NCBI GenBank assembly: GCA_002305805.1 | Contig: DBQY01000016.1 | Span: forward strand, 193,694 to 257,693 | Source of the DNA: Atopobium sp. UBA1382 | Lineage (GTDB): Bacteria; Actinomycetota; Coriobacteriia; Coriobacteriales; Atopobiaceae | Length of the DNA: 64,000 nt | Reading direction: 5' to 3' | Shown here: positions 38,451 to 47,877 of the stretch, piece after piece | How positions within the stretch are numbered: position 1 is the stretch's first letter | Layout: each line of letters starts with the position of its first letter | The notes under the pieces: model-generated | Database searches by the model: none | The model's input: the letters and a program-made list of their open reading frames with translations, nothing else | Told to the model about the DNA's origin: nothing | Made by a program: the position numbers and the translations under genes

Positions 38451-38585
38451 ATGGACGAGAAGGAAAGGCCCGAGGAGAGAGACGAGTTCCGCCGTGCGGA
38501 GAACGAGGACGACGACGGCTACGACCCATACTCGGACCGTCGTCCGGACCCCGAGCCGCTCTTCGAGCGTGACCCCTGGGGCTAG
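38451..38585 (+). CDS. Small acidic protein, 44 residues
   Basis: The frame starts at ATG 38451, 5 nt after the PASTA gene, with GGGGTGA upstream. The peptide is highly charged (EKERPEERDEFRR, then YDPYSDRRPDPEP) and ends in DPWG. It has no family I recognise. Its end overlaps the end of the minus-strand gene by 4 bp. It could be a real small protein of the PASTA operon, but evidence is limited to start context. Confidence 0.5.
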   Translation: MDEKERPEERDEFRRAENEDDDGYDPYSDRRPDPEPLFERDPWG

Positions 38586-38986
38586 CGAGCGGTCGAGCCC
38601 CAGTTAGTCTGCATGTACTCCCAGACGAAGAAGACCACGATTGCAAGGACGGCAAGCACCACGAAGAGTGCGATGGCAGTCTTGATGCGCGTGCGTCGCT
38701 CGCGCGACGCGAAGATGTCGCGACGGCCCTTGGGAATCTCGAGGTACTGACCATAGTGAAGGTCGCGGCGCAGCTGCGCGCCCTCGGCGCGCGAGCGACG
38801 GTAGGCACGCCCGGAGAGTGCGCCGCCGCGGACGGTGAAGTCGGAGTCGTGCGCCACCAGCCCGGAGTCGTCAGATTCCTGCGCGAGGTCATCGATGGGC
38901 TCCACGCTGCGGTGGGTCGGGCGCTGGCGCACGTAGGGGGCGGAATGCCGGCCTGCGACGCTGTTGTTGGGCTCGTTGCTGCTCAT
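38582..38986 (-). CDS. Small membrane protein with C-terminal anchor
   Basis: A 134-residue protein: a polar, Ser/Arg-rich N-terminal region (about 1-100) and one membrane helix near the C-terminus (about 104-126, TAIALFVVLAVLAIVVFFVW). It looks tail-anchored. ATG at 38986 with GGAGG 4 nt upstream is chosen over upstream starts. It converges with the small acidic gene. No family recognised. Confidence 0.7.
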   Translation of the reverse strand: MSSNEPNNSVAGRHSAPYVRQRPTHRSVEPIDDLAQESDDSGLVAHDSDFTVRGGALSGRAYRRSRAEGAQLRRDLHYGQYLEIPKGRRDIFASRERRTRIKTAIALFVVLAVLAIVVFFVWEYMQTNWGSTAR

Positions 38987-39047
38987 GGGGCCTCCGACGT
39001 TCTTCTCGGTTTGCGACATTATGCTACAGCCCCGTCTCTGTTCAAAA

Positions 39048-39070
39048 TCTAAGTTCAGGCAACTTAGATA
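39048..39070 (+). promoter_or_regulatory. HAIR-like HspR operator upstream of hsp20
   Basis: ATCTAAGT, 7 nt (TCAGGCA), ACTTAGAT: a perfect inverted repeat and the best of the three sites. TATATG at 39079-39084 may be the -10 box. Confidence 0.82.
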
Positions 39071-39196
39071 TGATGAGTATATGACGCTGAGAAAAATCGC
39101 TTTCTGTCGCATAAAGGTCGCGCGACGGGGAATAACTACCAACGAGCGACAGGGTGCCCCGGGAGGCGCCCACCACAGATAAGAGGAGTGATAACT

Positions 39197-39628
39197 ATGG
39201 CAAGCATGATTCCGTATGACCGTTACTCGAGGGCTCTTCGCAGCTGGCCGTTTGACGAGTTCGACCGCTTCTTCGACGCGCCGTTCGCCGCGCTCTCCAC
39301 GGGCAACGCGGGCTTCAAGATGAACGTCGAGGACGCGGGCACCGCGTATGTGGTCACTGCCGAGCTGCCGGGCGTCAAGCGCGAGGACATTGACGTCGAG
39401 CTCAACGAGGGCCGTCTCTCCGTCTCCGTGGAGAAGAAGGAGACCGACGAGGAGAAGGGCAAGAACTACCTCTACAAGGAGTCCGGCGAGTGGAGCGCCA
39501 CGCGCGGCGTCTTCCTCAAGGACGCGGCCACGACCGGCCTCACCGCCAAGCTCGAGGGCGGCATCCTTACGGTGAACGTCCCCAAGCAGGACGAGAAGGC
39601 CAACGTCACCAAGATCGCCATCGACTAG
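39197..39628 (+). CDS. Small heat-shock protein Hsp20
   Basis: A 143-residue alpha-crystallin-type chaperone. The ACD region (about 37-135) contains YVVTAELPGVKREDIDVELNEG-type strands (ELPGVKREDI), LSVSVEKKE and GILTVNVPKQ, the canonical GxLxVxxP motif. It holds unfolding proteins for DnaK/ClpB. The HAIR-like site at 39048-39070 places it under HspR. ATG at 39197, with GAGGAG upstream, is preferred to the GTG at 39188. Confidence 0.93.
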   Translation: MASMIPYDRYSRALRSWPFDEFDRFFDAPFAALSTGNAGFKMNVEDAGTAYVVTAELPGVKREDIDVELNEGRLSVSVEKKETDEEKGKNYLYKESGEWSATRGVFLKDAATTGLTAKLEGGILTVNVPKQDEKANVTKIAID

Positions 39629-39650
39629 CGGCTATCGCAGGGGCGACTCA

Positions 39651-39686
39651 GCGGGCCGGGGCCTACGGGCTCCGGCCCGCTTCTCG
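39651..39686 (+). terminator. Terminator after hsp20
   Basis: GCGGGCCGGGGCC and GGCTCCGGCCCGC pair around TACG (39651-39680, one mismatch), followed by TTCTCG rather than a T-run. The next gene runs on the other strand, so the hairpin may serve both. Confidence 0.75.
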
Positions 39687-39715
39687 TGCGGCGAGGCGCC
39701 CGGGCGCGACCGCGG

Positions 39716-40528
39716 TCAGAACACGGAGAGCGGCCAGTCCTGGGCGGCGCAGCAGATCGTGAGCCTGCCGTCCGGCGTGCGCGCCTCGGTGCGGCCGTCG
39801 TCGCCAGGGGCGACTCGCGCCCTGACAGCCTCCGCCAGCGTGCGCACGCAGAGACTCGGCCGGTTGTTCTCCTGGGAGAGGTGCATGGCAACCACGGTCT
39901 CGGTGTCCGGGCCCACGAGCTGCGCGAGCGCCGTTGCTGCCTGGGCGTTGGAGAGGTGGCTGCGTGCCCCGCCCACGCGCGCCTTGAGGTAGGCCGGGTA
40001 GTTCCCGGCGGCGAGCATGCGCTCGTCGTGGTTGGACTCGAGCGCTAGGATGCGGGTGCCCATCAGGCCCTTGAGCGCCTCCGCGCCCAGCTCGCCGGTG
40101 TCCGTGCAGAACCCAAGCGCGTCATCGTCGGTGAAGAAGCGCAGGCCTATGGGGTCTGCCACGTCGTGCGAGGTGGGGAAGGTACGTATCCGCATCCCTG
40201 CGATCTCGATCTCGTCCGAATGGCCCACGAGCGTGAACGGCAGCTCGGTGAGATAGCGTCGCGCCGCCACGGTGCCCGCGGTCGCGTAGAGCGGTCCGTC
40301 AAAGCGGTTGCAGAATACGCTGAGCCCGCCCACATGATCGGAGTGCTCGTGGGTGAGAACCACCGCGACGACGCGGTCCATGTCCACTCCGAGCTCGCCC
40401 GCCCGGCCGAGAAGGGCGCGGCGGGAGATGCCGCAATCCACCAGCACGGAGCCCTCGGGGCCCTCAACCACGGCGGCATTTCCCTTGGAGCCGCTGGCCA
40501 GCACGTGCAGGTGGATCTGAGGGGTCAT
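39716..40528 (-). CDS. walJ: Metallo-beta-lactamase-fold hydrolase, WalJ/YycJ type
   Basis: A 270-residue protein with HVLASGSKGNAAVV at the start, the metal motif THEHSDHVGG (about 59-68), SHDVADPIG, and FCTDTGELG, as in YycJ/WalJ phosphodiesterases tied to cell-wall regulation and DNA repair. No membrane segment. It starts with ATG at 40528, diverging from tilS. GAGGATCC lies upstream of the start on the minus strand. Classic walRK genes are not nearby. Confidence 0.82.
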   Translation of the reverse strand: MTPQIHLHVLASGSKGNAAVVEGPEGSVLVDCGISRRALLGRAGELGVDMDRVVAVVLTHEHSDHVGGLSVFCNRFDGPLYATAGTVAARRYLTELPFTLVGHSDEIEIAGMRIRTFPTSHDVADPIGLRFFTDDDALGFCTDTGELGAEALKGLMGTRILALESNHDERMLAAGNYPAYLKARVGGARSHLSNAQAATALAQLVGPDTETVVAMHLSQENNRPSLCVRTLAEAVRARVAPGDDGRTEARTPDGRLTICCAAQDWPLSVF

Positions 40529-40609
40529 GGGGATCCTCTCGCTGTCGTAAACTTCTCTCGGGGCGCCCCGCGCGCCGCCGATGTACAGGGTACCCGTTGG
40601 AGGTGGGCC

Positions 40610-42115
40610 ATGCCGAGCGTCTCTCGTCGATACGGATCAGTCGGCGGCCGCTTTGACCGTCCGAGCGGCCGTCCGGATGCCGAGCTCGCGGCGCCGGTCG
40701 TTCTTATGGTCTCGGGCGGGGCGGACTCCACGGCGCTTCTCGTCCTTGCTGCCACGTCGTCGCTGGACATCGACGACGGTCGCGGGGTAGCGCGCGTTGC
40801 CCGCGAGCGCCTGCACGTGCTGCACGTGAACCACGGCCTGCGGGGGCTCGATGCCGAGGAGGACGAGGAGTTCGTACGCGACCTCGCGGCGCGCTACGGT
40901 ATCCCCTGCACGATTCGCCGTGCCGACGTTGCCGCCCTTGCCCAGGTTGCCGGGAACAATGTGGAGAACGCCGGCCGCGAGCTGCGCTACGCCGAGGCCG
41001 CGCGCCTGGCGAACGAGCTCTCTGCGCGGCTCGGAACGCCGCGCTCCGCCGCTCGCATCCTCACGGCCCACACCGCGGACGACCGGGCGGAGACCTTCTT
41101 CATGAACGCCATTCGCGGCACGGGCGCGGCGGGCCTCTCGTCCATCCCGCGTCGGCGCAACCGGATCGTGCGGCCGCTGCTCGACCGTACCCACGAGGAG
41201 CTCTGCGACCTGCTGCGCATGCGCGGGATTGTCTGGCGCGAGGACGATACCAACGCCGATACTCGCTACCTGCGCGCTTACGTCCGCCACGAGGTCATGC
41301 CCGTGGTGCGGGCGAGAAACCCGCGCATCACCGCAAACCTTGCCAGCACCTGCGACATCCTCTCCGACGAGGATGCGTACCTCACCTCGGTTGCCGCGCG
41401 GGCGCTGCGCGACCTTACGCGCCGCGAGGAGGATGGGCTTCTCGTCCTGGATGCGGCGCGTCTCGCTGCGCTCGAGGTTGCCGTTGCCCGCCGCGTTGCG
41501 CGGGCGGCCCTGCTCTCCGTCTGCCCCGGCGCGCGGCTCGAGGCTCGACACATTGCTGGCGTTTTGGGCACTGTCGCGGCGGGCGAGGGGTCGCTTACCG
41601 TGCCGATGGGCGTCTCCGTGCGCGTGGAGCACGGGCTGCTCGTGATTCGCGGACGGGGTGCCGTCCCCGCGCCGTCCGCCGCATGGCTCGAGGTCCCCGG
41701 CAGGCTCGAGCTCGCAGACGGGCGCGCCCTCGCCGCCCGGATAGTGGAGGTTCCTGCCGGCGGAGATGCTGCTGCGCGTGCCCGTGCGCACGCGCTCGAG
41801 TGGGACGGGGAGTCCGTGCTGCTCGATGCCGCCGCAGCGAGTGTCGACCCGGCACGCGGTGGTCGCCTGTGGGTTGACGCCCCGCGCTCGGGTGACGTCA
41901 TCTGCCCGCTTGGGATGCACGGTCAGTCAAAGAAGGTCTCCGATTTGCTCGGCGAGGCTGGCGTGCCGCTCGATGACCGTGCCGCTGTGCCCGTGGTGCG
42001 CGTCTCGCCCACTGGCAGGATCGTGTGGGTTGCCCCCATCCGCCCGGACGAGCGCGTGCGTTGCTCGGCTTCGACGAAATGGATGCTCGAGCTGACGCTC
42101 TTGTCGGCGCTGTGA
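40610..42115 (+). CDS. tilS: tRNA(Ile)-lysidine synthase TilS
   Basis: A 501-residue enzyme that converts C34 of tRNA(Ile2) to lysidine, letting it read AUA. The PP-loop SGGADSTA is at 35-42, then HVNHGLRG, and TAHTADDRAETFFM. The C-terminal TilS domain ends in GDVICPLGMHGQSKKVSDLL. The preceding GGAGGTGG gives ATG at 40610. It belongs to the tilS-hpt-ftsH cluster common in bacteria, though cassette C interrupts tilS-hpt here. Confidence 0.94.
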   Translation: MPSVSRRYGSVGGRFDRPSGRPDAELAAPVVLMVSGGADSTALLVLAATSSLDIDDGRGVARVARERLHVLHVNHGLRGLDAEEDEEFVRDLAARYGIPCTIRRADVAALAQVAGNNVENAGRELRYAEAARLANELSARLGTPRSAARILTAHTADDRAETFFMNAIRGTGAAGLSSIPRRRNRIVRPLLDRTHEELCDLLRMRGIVWREDDTNADTRYLRAYVRHEVMPVVRARNPRITANLASTCDILSDEDAYLTSVAARALRDLTRREEDGLLVLDAARLAALEVAVARRVARAALLSVCPGARLEARHIAGVLGTVAAGEGSLTVPMGVSVRVEHGLLVIRGRGAVPAPSAAWLEVPGRLELADGRALAARIVEVPAGGDAAARARAHALEWDGESVLLDAAAASVDPARGGRLWVDAPRSGDVICPLGMHGQSKKVSDLLGEAGVPLDDRAAVPVVRVSPTGRIVWVAPIRPDERVRCSASTKWMLELTLLSAL

Positions 42116-42129
42116 CGCCCTTCTCCCAC

Positions 42130-42230
42130 GGTTTGGGTTCACGGTTTAGCCCAAGAAAGTATGCTGTTCGACAAAACCCCAGTTGAGGCATCATATATTA
42201 AAGCGCTTACGCCGTGCGTGAACCCAAACC
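42130..42230. repeat. Intergenic inverted-repeat cassette C1
   Basis: GGTTTGGGTTCAC (42130-42142) and its reverse complement (42218-42230) bound a 101-bp unit. The core lies on the minus strand: CGACAAAACCCCAGT at 42169-42183, which reads ACTGGGGTTTTGTCG. It is opposite in orientation to C2. It begins 14 nt after the tilS stop codon. Confidence 0.85.
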
Positions 42231-42257
42231 GAATACAGGTTTGGGTTCACGCACGGC
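42211..42257. repeat. 20-bp hairpin joining cassettes C1 and C2
   Basis: GCCGTGCGTGAACCCAAACC (42211-42230), GAATACA, and its exact reverse complement (42238-42257). This long perfect stem covers the C1 right arm and C2 left arm plus 7 bp inside each unit, and could form a strong RNA or DNA hairpin. Confidence 0.85.
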
Positions 42258-42348
42258 AGTCATGAGGCAAGAAAATCAAAAGAGAAATCGATTACCTGCG
42301 GTTTTGTCGCGGGTGCTCGTGCCGGGGCGGCATCGACGAACCCAAACC
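42238..42348. repeat. Intergenic inverted-repeat cassette C2
   Basis: GGTTTGGGTTC at 42238-42248 and its complement at 42338-42348 bound a 111-bp unit. The core ACCTGCGGTTTTGTCG is at 42294-42309 on the plus strand. It follows C1 after exactly 7 nt, the same gap as between D1 and D2. The sequence just beyond the right arm, TCGAGGGGC, resembles flanks of cassettes A and D. Confidence 0.85.
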
Positions 42349-42446
42349 TCGAGGGGCGCCTTCCCGGCGTCCGCCCACGTGCCGTTGTCCTGCGTTATCC
42401 TTGGATGACGGAGAATCGGCGCGCGCCGCGAAGAAAGGGGAGAGCC

Positions 42447-42995
42447 ATGGGTTCACTGCATCCTGACGTGAAGGAGGTCCTGCTTTCCGAGGAGGACATC
42501 CGCGGTATCGTCAGCCGCATGGGCGAGCAGATCACCCGTGATTACGCCGATAAGAACCCGCTGGTCGTGGCCGTGCTGCGCGGCGCCGTGGTCTTCACCG
42601 CGGATCTCATGCGCGCCATCGATTGCCCGATGTCGGTGGACTTTATGGCGGTCTCCAGCTACGGCGAGGCGGCCAAGAGCTCCGGCGTGGTCCGCATCGT
42701 CAAGGACCTCGACACCAAGATCGAGGGGCGCGACGTGCTGATCGTCGAGGACATCCTCGACTCCGGTCTCACGCTGTCCTACCTCATCGACCTGCTCAAG
42801 GGCCGTGGACCCGCCTCTGTCGAGGTGGCCGCGTTTCTCGTGAAGGACGTCACCGGCAAGACGCCTGCCATCGAGCCCCGCTACGTGGGCACTCACGTTC
42901 CCGATGAGTTCATCGTCGGCTACGGACTGGACTTCGCGGAGCGCTACCGCAACCTGCCCTACATCGGCATCCTCAAGCCCGAGGTTTACCAGTAA
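42447..42995 (+). CDS. hpt: Hypoxanthine phosphoribosyltransferase
   Basis: A 182-residue purine salvage enzyme that joins hypoxanthine or guanine to PRPP. The PRPP-binding motif VLIVEDILDSGLT is at about 98-110. AVLRGAVVF and the C-terminal KPEVY signature are also present. Start at ATG 42447 after GGGGAG gives the normal length, versus the upstream frame. It sits in the tilS-hpt-ftsH order, 17 nt before ftsH. Guanine or hypoxanthine from the nucleoside operon could be recovered here. Confidence 0.95.
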   Translation: MGSLHPDVKEVLLSEEDIRGIVSRMGEQITRDYADKNPLVVAVLRGAVVFTADLMRAIDCPMSVDFMAVSSYGEAAKSSGVVRIVKDLDTKIEGRDVLIVEDILDSGLTLSYLIDLLKGRGPASVEVAAFLVKDVTGKTPAIEPRYVGTHVPDEFIVGYGLDFAERYRNLPYIGILKPEVYQ

Positions 42996-43012
42996 CCTGA
43001 CAAGGAGATCGC

Positions 43013-44971
43013 GTGTCAGATAACAACAGCGAGCCGCAACGTCCCGGCGGGAAGGGCATGCCCGATCTTCCGGGCGGCCCGTCCCGCTCCAACACGATTA
43101 CGACACTGCTCATCATCGCCATCGTCGTCTATCTTGCCTACTCCATGGGTACGTCGCTTACGAGCCGTGCCCAGACGACGGACGTCCTGCCCACCAACCA
43201 GTTCGTGACCGCCGTCGAGTCGGGTCGCGTCAAGGACGTGAGCTACAAGGTCTCAGACGGTAGCGTCACCGGGTCGTACTGGAAGTCGTCGACCGACAAG
43301 GGCGACGAGGGAAAGCTCACGGACTACCGAAGCGTCTACGTTGGGTCTGATTCCCTCGCTGAGCTCATGGCGGAGCATCCCGACATCACCTATCAGATCG
43401 ACACGAGCTCGGGCGACCTGCTCGAGACCATCCTCGTCTCCGTGGTCCCCACGCTGCTTCTGGTAGGCGTCTTCATCTTCTATATGAACCGCATGTCGGG
43501 TCAGCAGGACAAGACGATGTCGTTCGCCAAGACCAAGGCGCGCATCGAGGGCGAGCGGCCGAAGGTCACCTTCGCCGACGTCGCGGGCATCGACGAGGCC
43601 GTGGAGGAGCTCCAGGAGGTCCGCGACTTCCTCTCCGACCCCGAGCGCTACCACAAGATGGGCGCGCGCATCCCGCGCGGCCTCCTGCTCGTGGGCCCTC
43701 CGGGCACCGGCAAGACGCTGCTCGCCAAGGCCGTGGCCGGCGAGGCGGGCGTGCCGTTCTTCTCGATCTCCGGCTCTGACTTTGTGGAGATGTTCGTGGG
43801 CGTGGGCGCCTCGCGTGTGCGCGACCTCTTCAAGCAGGCCAAGGAGGCGGCGCCCTGCATCGTCTTCATTGACGAGATCGACGCCGTTGGCCGTCAGCGC
43901 GGTGCGGGTCTCGGCGGCGGGCACGACGAGCGCGAGCAGACGCTCAACCAGCTGCTCGTCGAGATGGATGGCTTCGAGGAGAACTCCGCGGTCATCCTGA
44001 TCGCCGCGACCAACCGGCCTGACATTCTCGACCCGGCGCTGCTGCGGCCCGGGCGCTTTGACCGTCGCGTGACCGTGGACCGTCCCGACGTGGGCGGCCG
44101 CGAGAAGATTCTTGCGGTGCATGCCAAGGGCAAGCCCGTCTCCGATGACGTGGACCTGGCGCGCCTGGCCAAGGTGACCCCGGGCTTCACGGGCGCAGAC
44201 CTCGCCAACCTCATGAACGAGGCGGCGCTTCTCGCCGCACGCCGTCACGAGGAGACGATTGGTCCCGACGAGGTCGAGGAGGCCATGGAGCGCGTGATGG
44301 CCGGCCCCGAGCGCAAGAGCCGCGTCATCACCGAGGGCGAGCGCCGCGTGATCGCCTACCACGAGTCCGGCCACGCCCTCGTAGGCCACGTGCTGGCGCA
44401 CTCTGATCCCATCCACAAGATCAGCATTGTGAGCCGCGGCCAGGCGCTCGGCTACACCATGCAGATTCCCGAGGAGGACCACTTCCTGGAGACGCGCGAC
44501 GGCATGCTCGACCAGATTGCGGTGCTGCTGGGTGGCCGCACGGCCGAGGAGCTCTTCTGCGACGACGTCACCACCGGCGCGAGCAACGACCTCGAGCGGG
44601 CCACCAAGCTCGCGCGTACGATGGTTACCCGATACGGCATGAGCGACGAGCTGGGCGCCCAGGTCTTTGGCGAGGCGCAGCACGAGGTGTTTCTCGGCCG
44701 CGATTACGCCAACCGCCAGGACTACTCTGCCGAGACCGCCAAGCGCATCGACGACGAGGTCGAGCGCATCATGCGCGAGGGCCACGAGCGCGCCCGCGAG
44801 GTCCTGGCCGAGCGTCGCGACCAGATGGACACCATGGCGCGCGTGCTGCTCGAGCGCGAGACCGTGGAGGGCGAGGCCGTGGAGGCCCTGCTCGACGGCC
44901 GCTGGGACAAGTACGTCGCGGGGGAGAAGAACGACGAGGCGGCGGAGGTCGCCGGAGGGGAGCAGCAGTGA
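43013..44971 (+). CDS. ftsH: ATP-dependent membrane protease FtsH
   Basis: A 652-residue membrane zinc protease. Two N-terminal helices (about 24-42 and 144-162) flank the external domain. The AAA core has GPPGTGKTL (Walker A, near 228), [14 protein letters not shown], and the SRH region [22 protein letters not shown]. The protease site is [10 protein letters not shown]. It degrades unfolded membrane and regulatory proteins. It starts with GTG after AAGGAG, and its stop overlaps the aminotransferase start. Confidence 0.96.
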   Translation: MSDNNSEPQRPGGKGMPDLPGGPSRSNTITTLLIIAIVVYLAYSMGTSLTSRAQTTDVLPTNQFVTAVESGRVKDVSYKVSDGSVTGSYWKSSTDKGDEGKLTDYRSVYVGSDSLAELMAEHPDITYQIDTSSGDLLETILVSVVPTLLLVGVFIFYMNRMSGQQDKTMSFAKTKARIEGERPKVTFADVAGIDEAVEELQEVRDFLSDPERYHKMGARIPRGLLLVGPPGTGKTLLAKAVAGEAGVPFFSISGSDFVEMFVGVGASRVRDLFKQAKEAAPCIVFIDEIDAVGRQRGAGLGGGHDEREQTLNQLLVEMDGFEENSAVILIAATNRPDILDPALLRPGRFDRRVTVDRPDVGGREKILAVHAKGKPVSDDVDLARLAKVTPGFTGADLANLMNEAALLAARRHEETIGPDEVEEAMERVMAGPERKSRVITEGERRVIAYHESGHALVGHVLAHSDPIHKISIVSRGQALGYTMQIPEEDHFLETRDGMLDQIAVLLGGRTAEELFCDDVTTGASNDLERATKLARTMVTRYGMSDELGAQVFGEAQHEVFLGRDYANRQDYSAETAKRIDDEVERIMREGHERAREVLAERRDQMDTMARVLLERETVEGEAVEALLDGRWDKYVAGEKNDEAAEVAGGEQQ

Positions 44972-46152
44972 GTATCAACGAGAAGAGCCGCGCGTACGGA
45001 GCGCAGAAGTCCTCCATCCGCGAGATCTCCGCGTATGCCAACGCCCGCAAGGCCGAGATCGGTGCCGAGAACGTCTTTGACTTCTCGCTGGGCAACCCCT
45101 CGATTCCCGCGCCGGACGCCGTTCGCGCCTCCATCGAGCGTGCGCTCGCGCTGCCGGCTACGCAGCTCCACGGCTACACGCCCGCGAGCGGCCTGCCCGC
45201 CGTGCGCGAGGCCGTGGCCGCGAGCCTGACGCGCCGCTTTGGCGACGGCACCGCCTCCGCAAATGACCTCTACCTCACCTGCGGCGCCGCGGCCTCGCTC
45301 TCCATCACGTTCAACGCAATCGTGAACCCCGGCGACGAGGTCATCGTCATCGCGCCGTACTTCCCGGAGTACCGCGTCTGGATCGAGACCTCGGGCGCCA
45401 CGTGCGTGGAGGTCATGGCGGATGCGGCCACGTTCCAGGTGGACGTTGCCGGCGTGGCCGCCGCCATCACGCCGCGCACCAAGGCTGTGGTCATCAACTC
45501 GCCCAACAACCCGGTGGGCTCCGTGTACTCCCGTGACAACCTTGCCGCGCTCGCGGACGCGCTGCACGAGGCCGAGAAGAGCCTCGGCACGACCATCTAC
45601 CTCGTGGCCGACGAACCCTATCGCGAGATCACCTACGGTGCCGAGGTGCCCTGGGTGCCGTCCCTCTACGACCGTACGATCGTGTGCTACTCCTACTCCA
45701 AGAGCCTGTCGCTGCCGGGCGAGCGCATCGGCTGGGTGCTGGTGCCGCCCACCAGCCCCGAGCACGACGAGCTGGTGCTCGCCGTGGCCGGAGCCGGCCG
45801 CAAGCTGGGCTTTGTTTGTGCTCCGGCGCTCTTCCAGCGCGTGCTCGCGGACTGCGTGGACTGCCCGAGTGACGTGGAGGCCTACGCCGAGAACCGCCGT
45901 GCTCTCACCGAGGGGCTCGCTGCCCTGGGCTACGAGTTCATCGAGCCCGAAGGCGCGTTCTACCTGTGGGTCAAGGCGCTCGAGCCGGACGCGGGCGCGT
46001 TCTTCGAGCGCGCCAAGGCCCTCGAGCTGCTGCCCGTTCCCTCCGATTCCTTCGGCTGCCCGGGCTGGGTGCGCGTGGGCTACTGCGTCTCCCACGAGAC
46101 GATCGTGAACTCGCTGCCCGCCTGGGCCAAGCTCGCCGAGTCCTACCGCTAG
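44968..46152 (+). CDS. Class I/II PLP-dependent aminotransferase
   Basis: A 394-residue fold-type I aminotransferase. The PLP lysine is in [16 protein letters not shown] (near 242), with SPNNPVG and DEPY for the cofactor. It transfers an amino group between an amino acid and a keto acid; the substrate is not defined by the sequence, though aspartate/aromatic-type enzymes are similar. GTG at 44968 overlaps ftsH by 4 nt. PHP, Xth and other genes follow on the same strand. Confidence 0.85.
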   Translation: MSINEKSRAYGAQKSSIREISAYANARKAEIGAENVFDFSLGNPSIPAPDAVRASIERALALPATQLHGYTPASGLPAVREAVAASLTRRFGDGTASANDLYLTCGAAASLSITFNAIVNPGDEVIVIAPYFPEYRVWIETSGATCVEVMADAATFQVDVAGVAAAITPRTKAVVINSPNNPVGSVYSRDNLAALADALHEAEKSLGTTIYLVADEPYREITYGAEVPWVPSLYDRTIVCYSYSKSLSLPGERIGWVLVPPTSPEHDELVLAVAGAGRKLGFVCAPALFQRVLADCVDCPSDVEAYAENRRALTEGLAALGYEFIEPEGAFYLWVKALEPDAGAFFERAKALELLPVPSDSFGCPGWVRVGYCVSHETIVNSLPAWAKLAESYR

Positions 46153-46161
46153 GGAACCGTC

Positions 46162-46989
46162 ATGCTGCAGAATCGTTGCGACGTCCACACGCACACGCTC
46201 TTCTCGCGCCACGCGTACTCGACGGTGCGCGAGGATGTGCTTGCCGCCCGCGATGCGGGTCTTGAGCTGCTGGGTGTGACGGACCACTTCTCCGACATGC
46301 TCTTTCCCAGTGCGGACCTGATGCATGCCGACCTTCGCGACTACCAGTACCTCATCAACACGGTCGTGTGGCCGCGCGTCTGGGAGGGCGTGCGTCTGCT
46401 GCATGGCGTGGAGGCGGACGTTCGCTCACTAGACGGGCGGCTCTTTGGCCAGGATGTCGCGCTCGACCGTGACATCACCGGCGGTCCCATGCGCGAGGCG
46501 ACCACGCTCTACGACCGCGTTGCGATGAGCTGCGACTACGTGATCGCAAGCGTTCACTACCGGGGGTTCGCGTCCGAGGCGACCCTCGCCCAGGCGACGG
46601 AGATGTACCTCGGTGCGCTTGCCCAGCCCAAGGTGCTCGTCCTTGGCCATGCGGGGCGCGCCGGCATCCCGTTCGACGTGCCTGAGGTCGTGGGGGAGGC
46701 TGCCCGCCAGCATAAGCTCATCGAGGTCAACGCCCACAGCCTGGAGGCGCGCCGCCGCGAGGGTCGCACCTGGCGGAGCTGTCGGAAGATCGCCGAGACC
46801 TGCGCCGAACTTGGCTGCCAGATTGTCATCAGCAGCGACGCGCACATCTGCTGCGATGTGGGCGGTGTTGCGCCCGCGCTCGAGATGCTCGAGGAGATTC
46901 ACTTCCCACAGGAACTCGTAGCCACCCGTTCCGCAGATGCGTTTCTGGCCGCGATGGGCGCCGCCGGCCTGCGGACACCCGAGTTCTAG
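46162..46989 (+). CDS. PHP-domain phosphoesterase (YcdX-like)
   Basis: A 275-residue PHP-fold metal hydrolase. The metal motifs are DVHTHT (7-12), VTDHFSD (about 38), HGVEADV, ASVHYRGF, HAGR, EVNAHS and ISSDAH, all in the right order for the trinuclear site. YcdX-type enzymes act on phosphate esters. It is 9 nt after the aminotransferase and probably in the same operon, although the pathway is unknown. Confidence 0.85.
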   Translation: MLQNRCDVHTHTLFSRHAYSTVREDVLAARDAGLELLGVTDHFSDMLFPSADLMHADLRDYQYLINTVVWPRVWEGVRLLHGVEADVRSLDGRLFGQDVALDRDITGGPMREATTLYDRVAMSCDYVIASVHYRGFASEATLAQATEMYLGALAQPKVLVLGHAGRAGIPFDVPEVVGEAARQHKLIEVNAHSLEARRREGRTWRSCRKIAETCAELGCQIVISSDAHICCDVGGVAPALEMLEEIHFPQELVATRSADAFLAAMGAAGLRTPEF

Positions 46990-47072
46990 CATCGGCTCGG
47001 ACGTCGGCCTCGAGTTCTTCTCGCCTGCCGGCAGCTGCACTTGCAGGAGCGGAAACCCCCGGAAGGAGCCCC

Positions 47073-47852
47073 ATGTCCACCACCCGCGAGCTGCGACTTG
47101 TTTCATGGAACGTCAACGGTCTGCGCGCCGTCATGAAGAAGGACCCGAGCTTCACCGACGTGGTGGAGGCCACCGGCGCGGATGTCTTTGCCGTCCAGGA
47201 GACCAAGCTCCAAGAGGGCCAGATCGAGCTCGACCTGCCCGGTTATCATCAGACTTGGAGCTACGCCGAGCGCAAGGGCTACTCCGGCACCGCCGTCTTC
47301 AGCCGCGATGAGCCGCTGCGGGTGATCAACCACATCGGCGCGCCGGCGGCCGACGACGAGGGCCGCGTCTGCGCCCTGGAGTTCCCCAGCTACTGGTTCG
47401 TGGACGTCTACACGCCCAACGCCCAGAACGAGCTCGCGCGCATCGACACGCGCCTGGCGTGGGACGCGGCCTACCGTGAGTTCCTGTGCGGCCTGGCTAC
47501 CGAGAAGCCCGTGGTGACCTGCGGAGACTTCAACGTGGCCCACAACGAGATCGACCTCAAGAACCCCGGCCCCAACCGCGGCAATGCCGGTTTTTCCGAC
47601 GAGGAGCGTGAGGGCTTCACCCGCCTGCTCGACGCCGGCTTCACCGACACCTTCCGCGCACGCCATCCCGACCTCACGGGCGCCTACAGCTGGTGGAGCT
47701 ATCGCTTCAACGCGCGCAAGAACAACGCCGGCTGGCGCATCGACTACTTCCTCGTGAGCAACGACATCGCCGACCGCGTGACCAGCGCCTCGATCCTCAG
47801 CGAGGTCTACGGCTCCGACCACTGCCCCGTGGAGCTCACGATCGAGCTGTAA
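47073..47852 (+). CDS. xth: Exodeoxyribonuclease III (apurinic endonuclease)
   Basis: A 259-residue ExoIII/EEP-family nuclease in base-excision repair. Motifs are LVSWNVNGLRAV (about 9-20), QETKLQ, YTPNAQ, CGDFNVAHNEIDL, and the final SDHCPV. These match the catalytic Glu, Asp-Asn and His. GGAAGGAGCC precedes the ATG. It converges with the sirtuin gene 25 bp away. Confidence 0.95.
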   Translation: MSTTRELRLVSWNVNGLRAVMKKDPSFTDVVEATGADVFAVQETKLQEGQIELDLPGYHQTWSYAERKGYSGTAVFSRDEPLRVINHIGAPAADDEGRVCALEFPSYWFVDVYTPNAQNELARIDTRLAWDAAYREFLCGLATEKPVVTCGDFNVAHNEIDLKNPGPNRGNAGFSDEEREGFTRLLDAGFTDTFRARHPDLTGAYSWWSYRFNARKNNAGWRIDYFLVSNDIADRVTSASILSEVYGSDHCPVELTIEL

Positions 47853-47877
47853 CGCGGTGTGGGCCTGGCGTTCCGAC

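Noticed and set aside
43253..46404. Long minus-strand frames opposite ftsH and the aminotransferase gene
   Set aside because: Repetitive Val/Gly/Leu/Ala-rich shadow translations without motifs.
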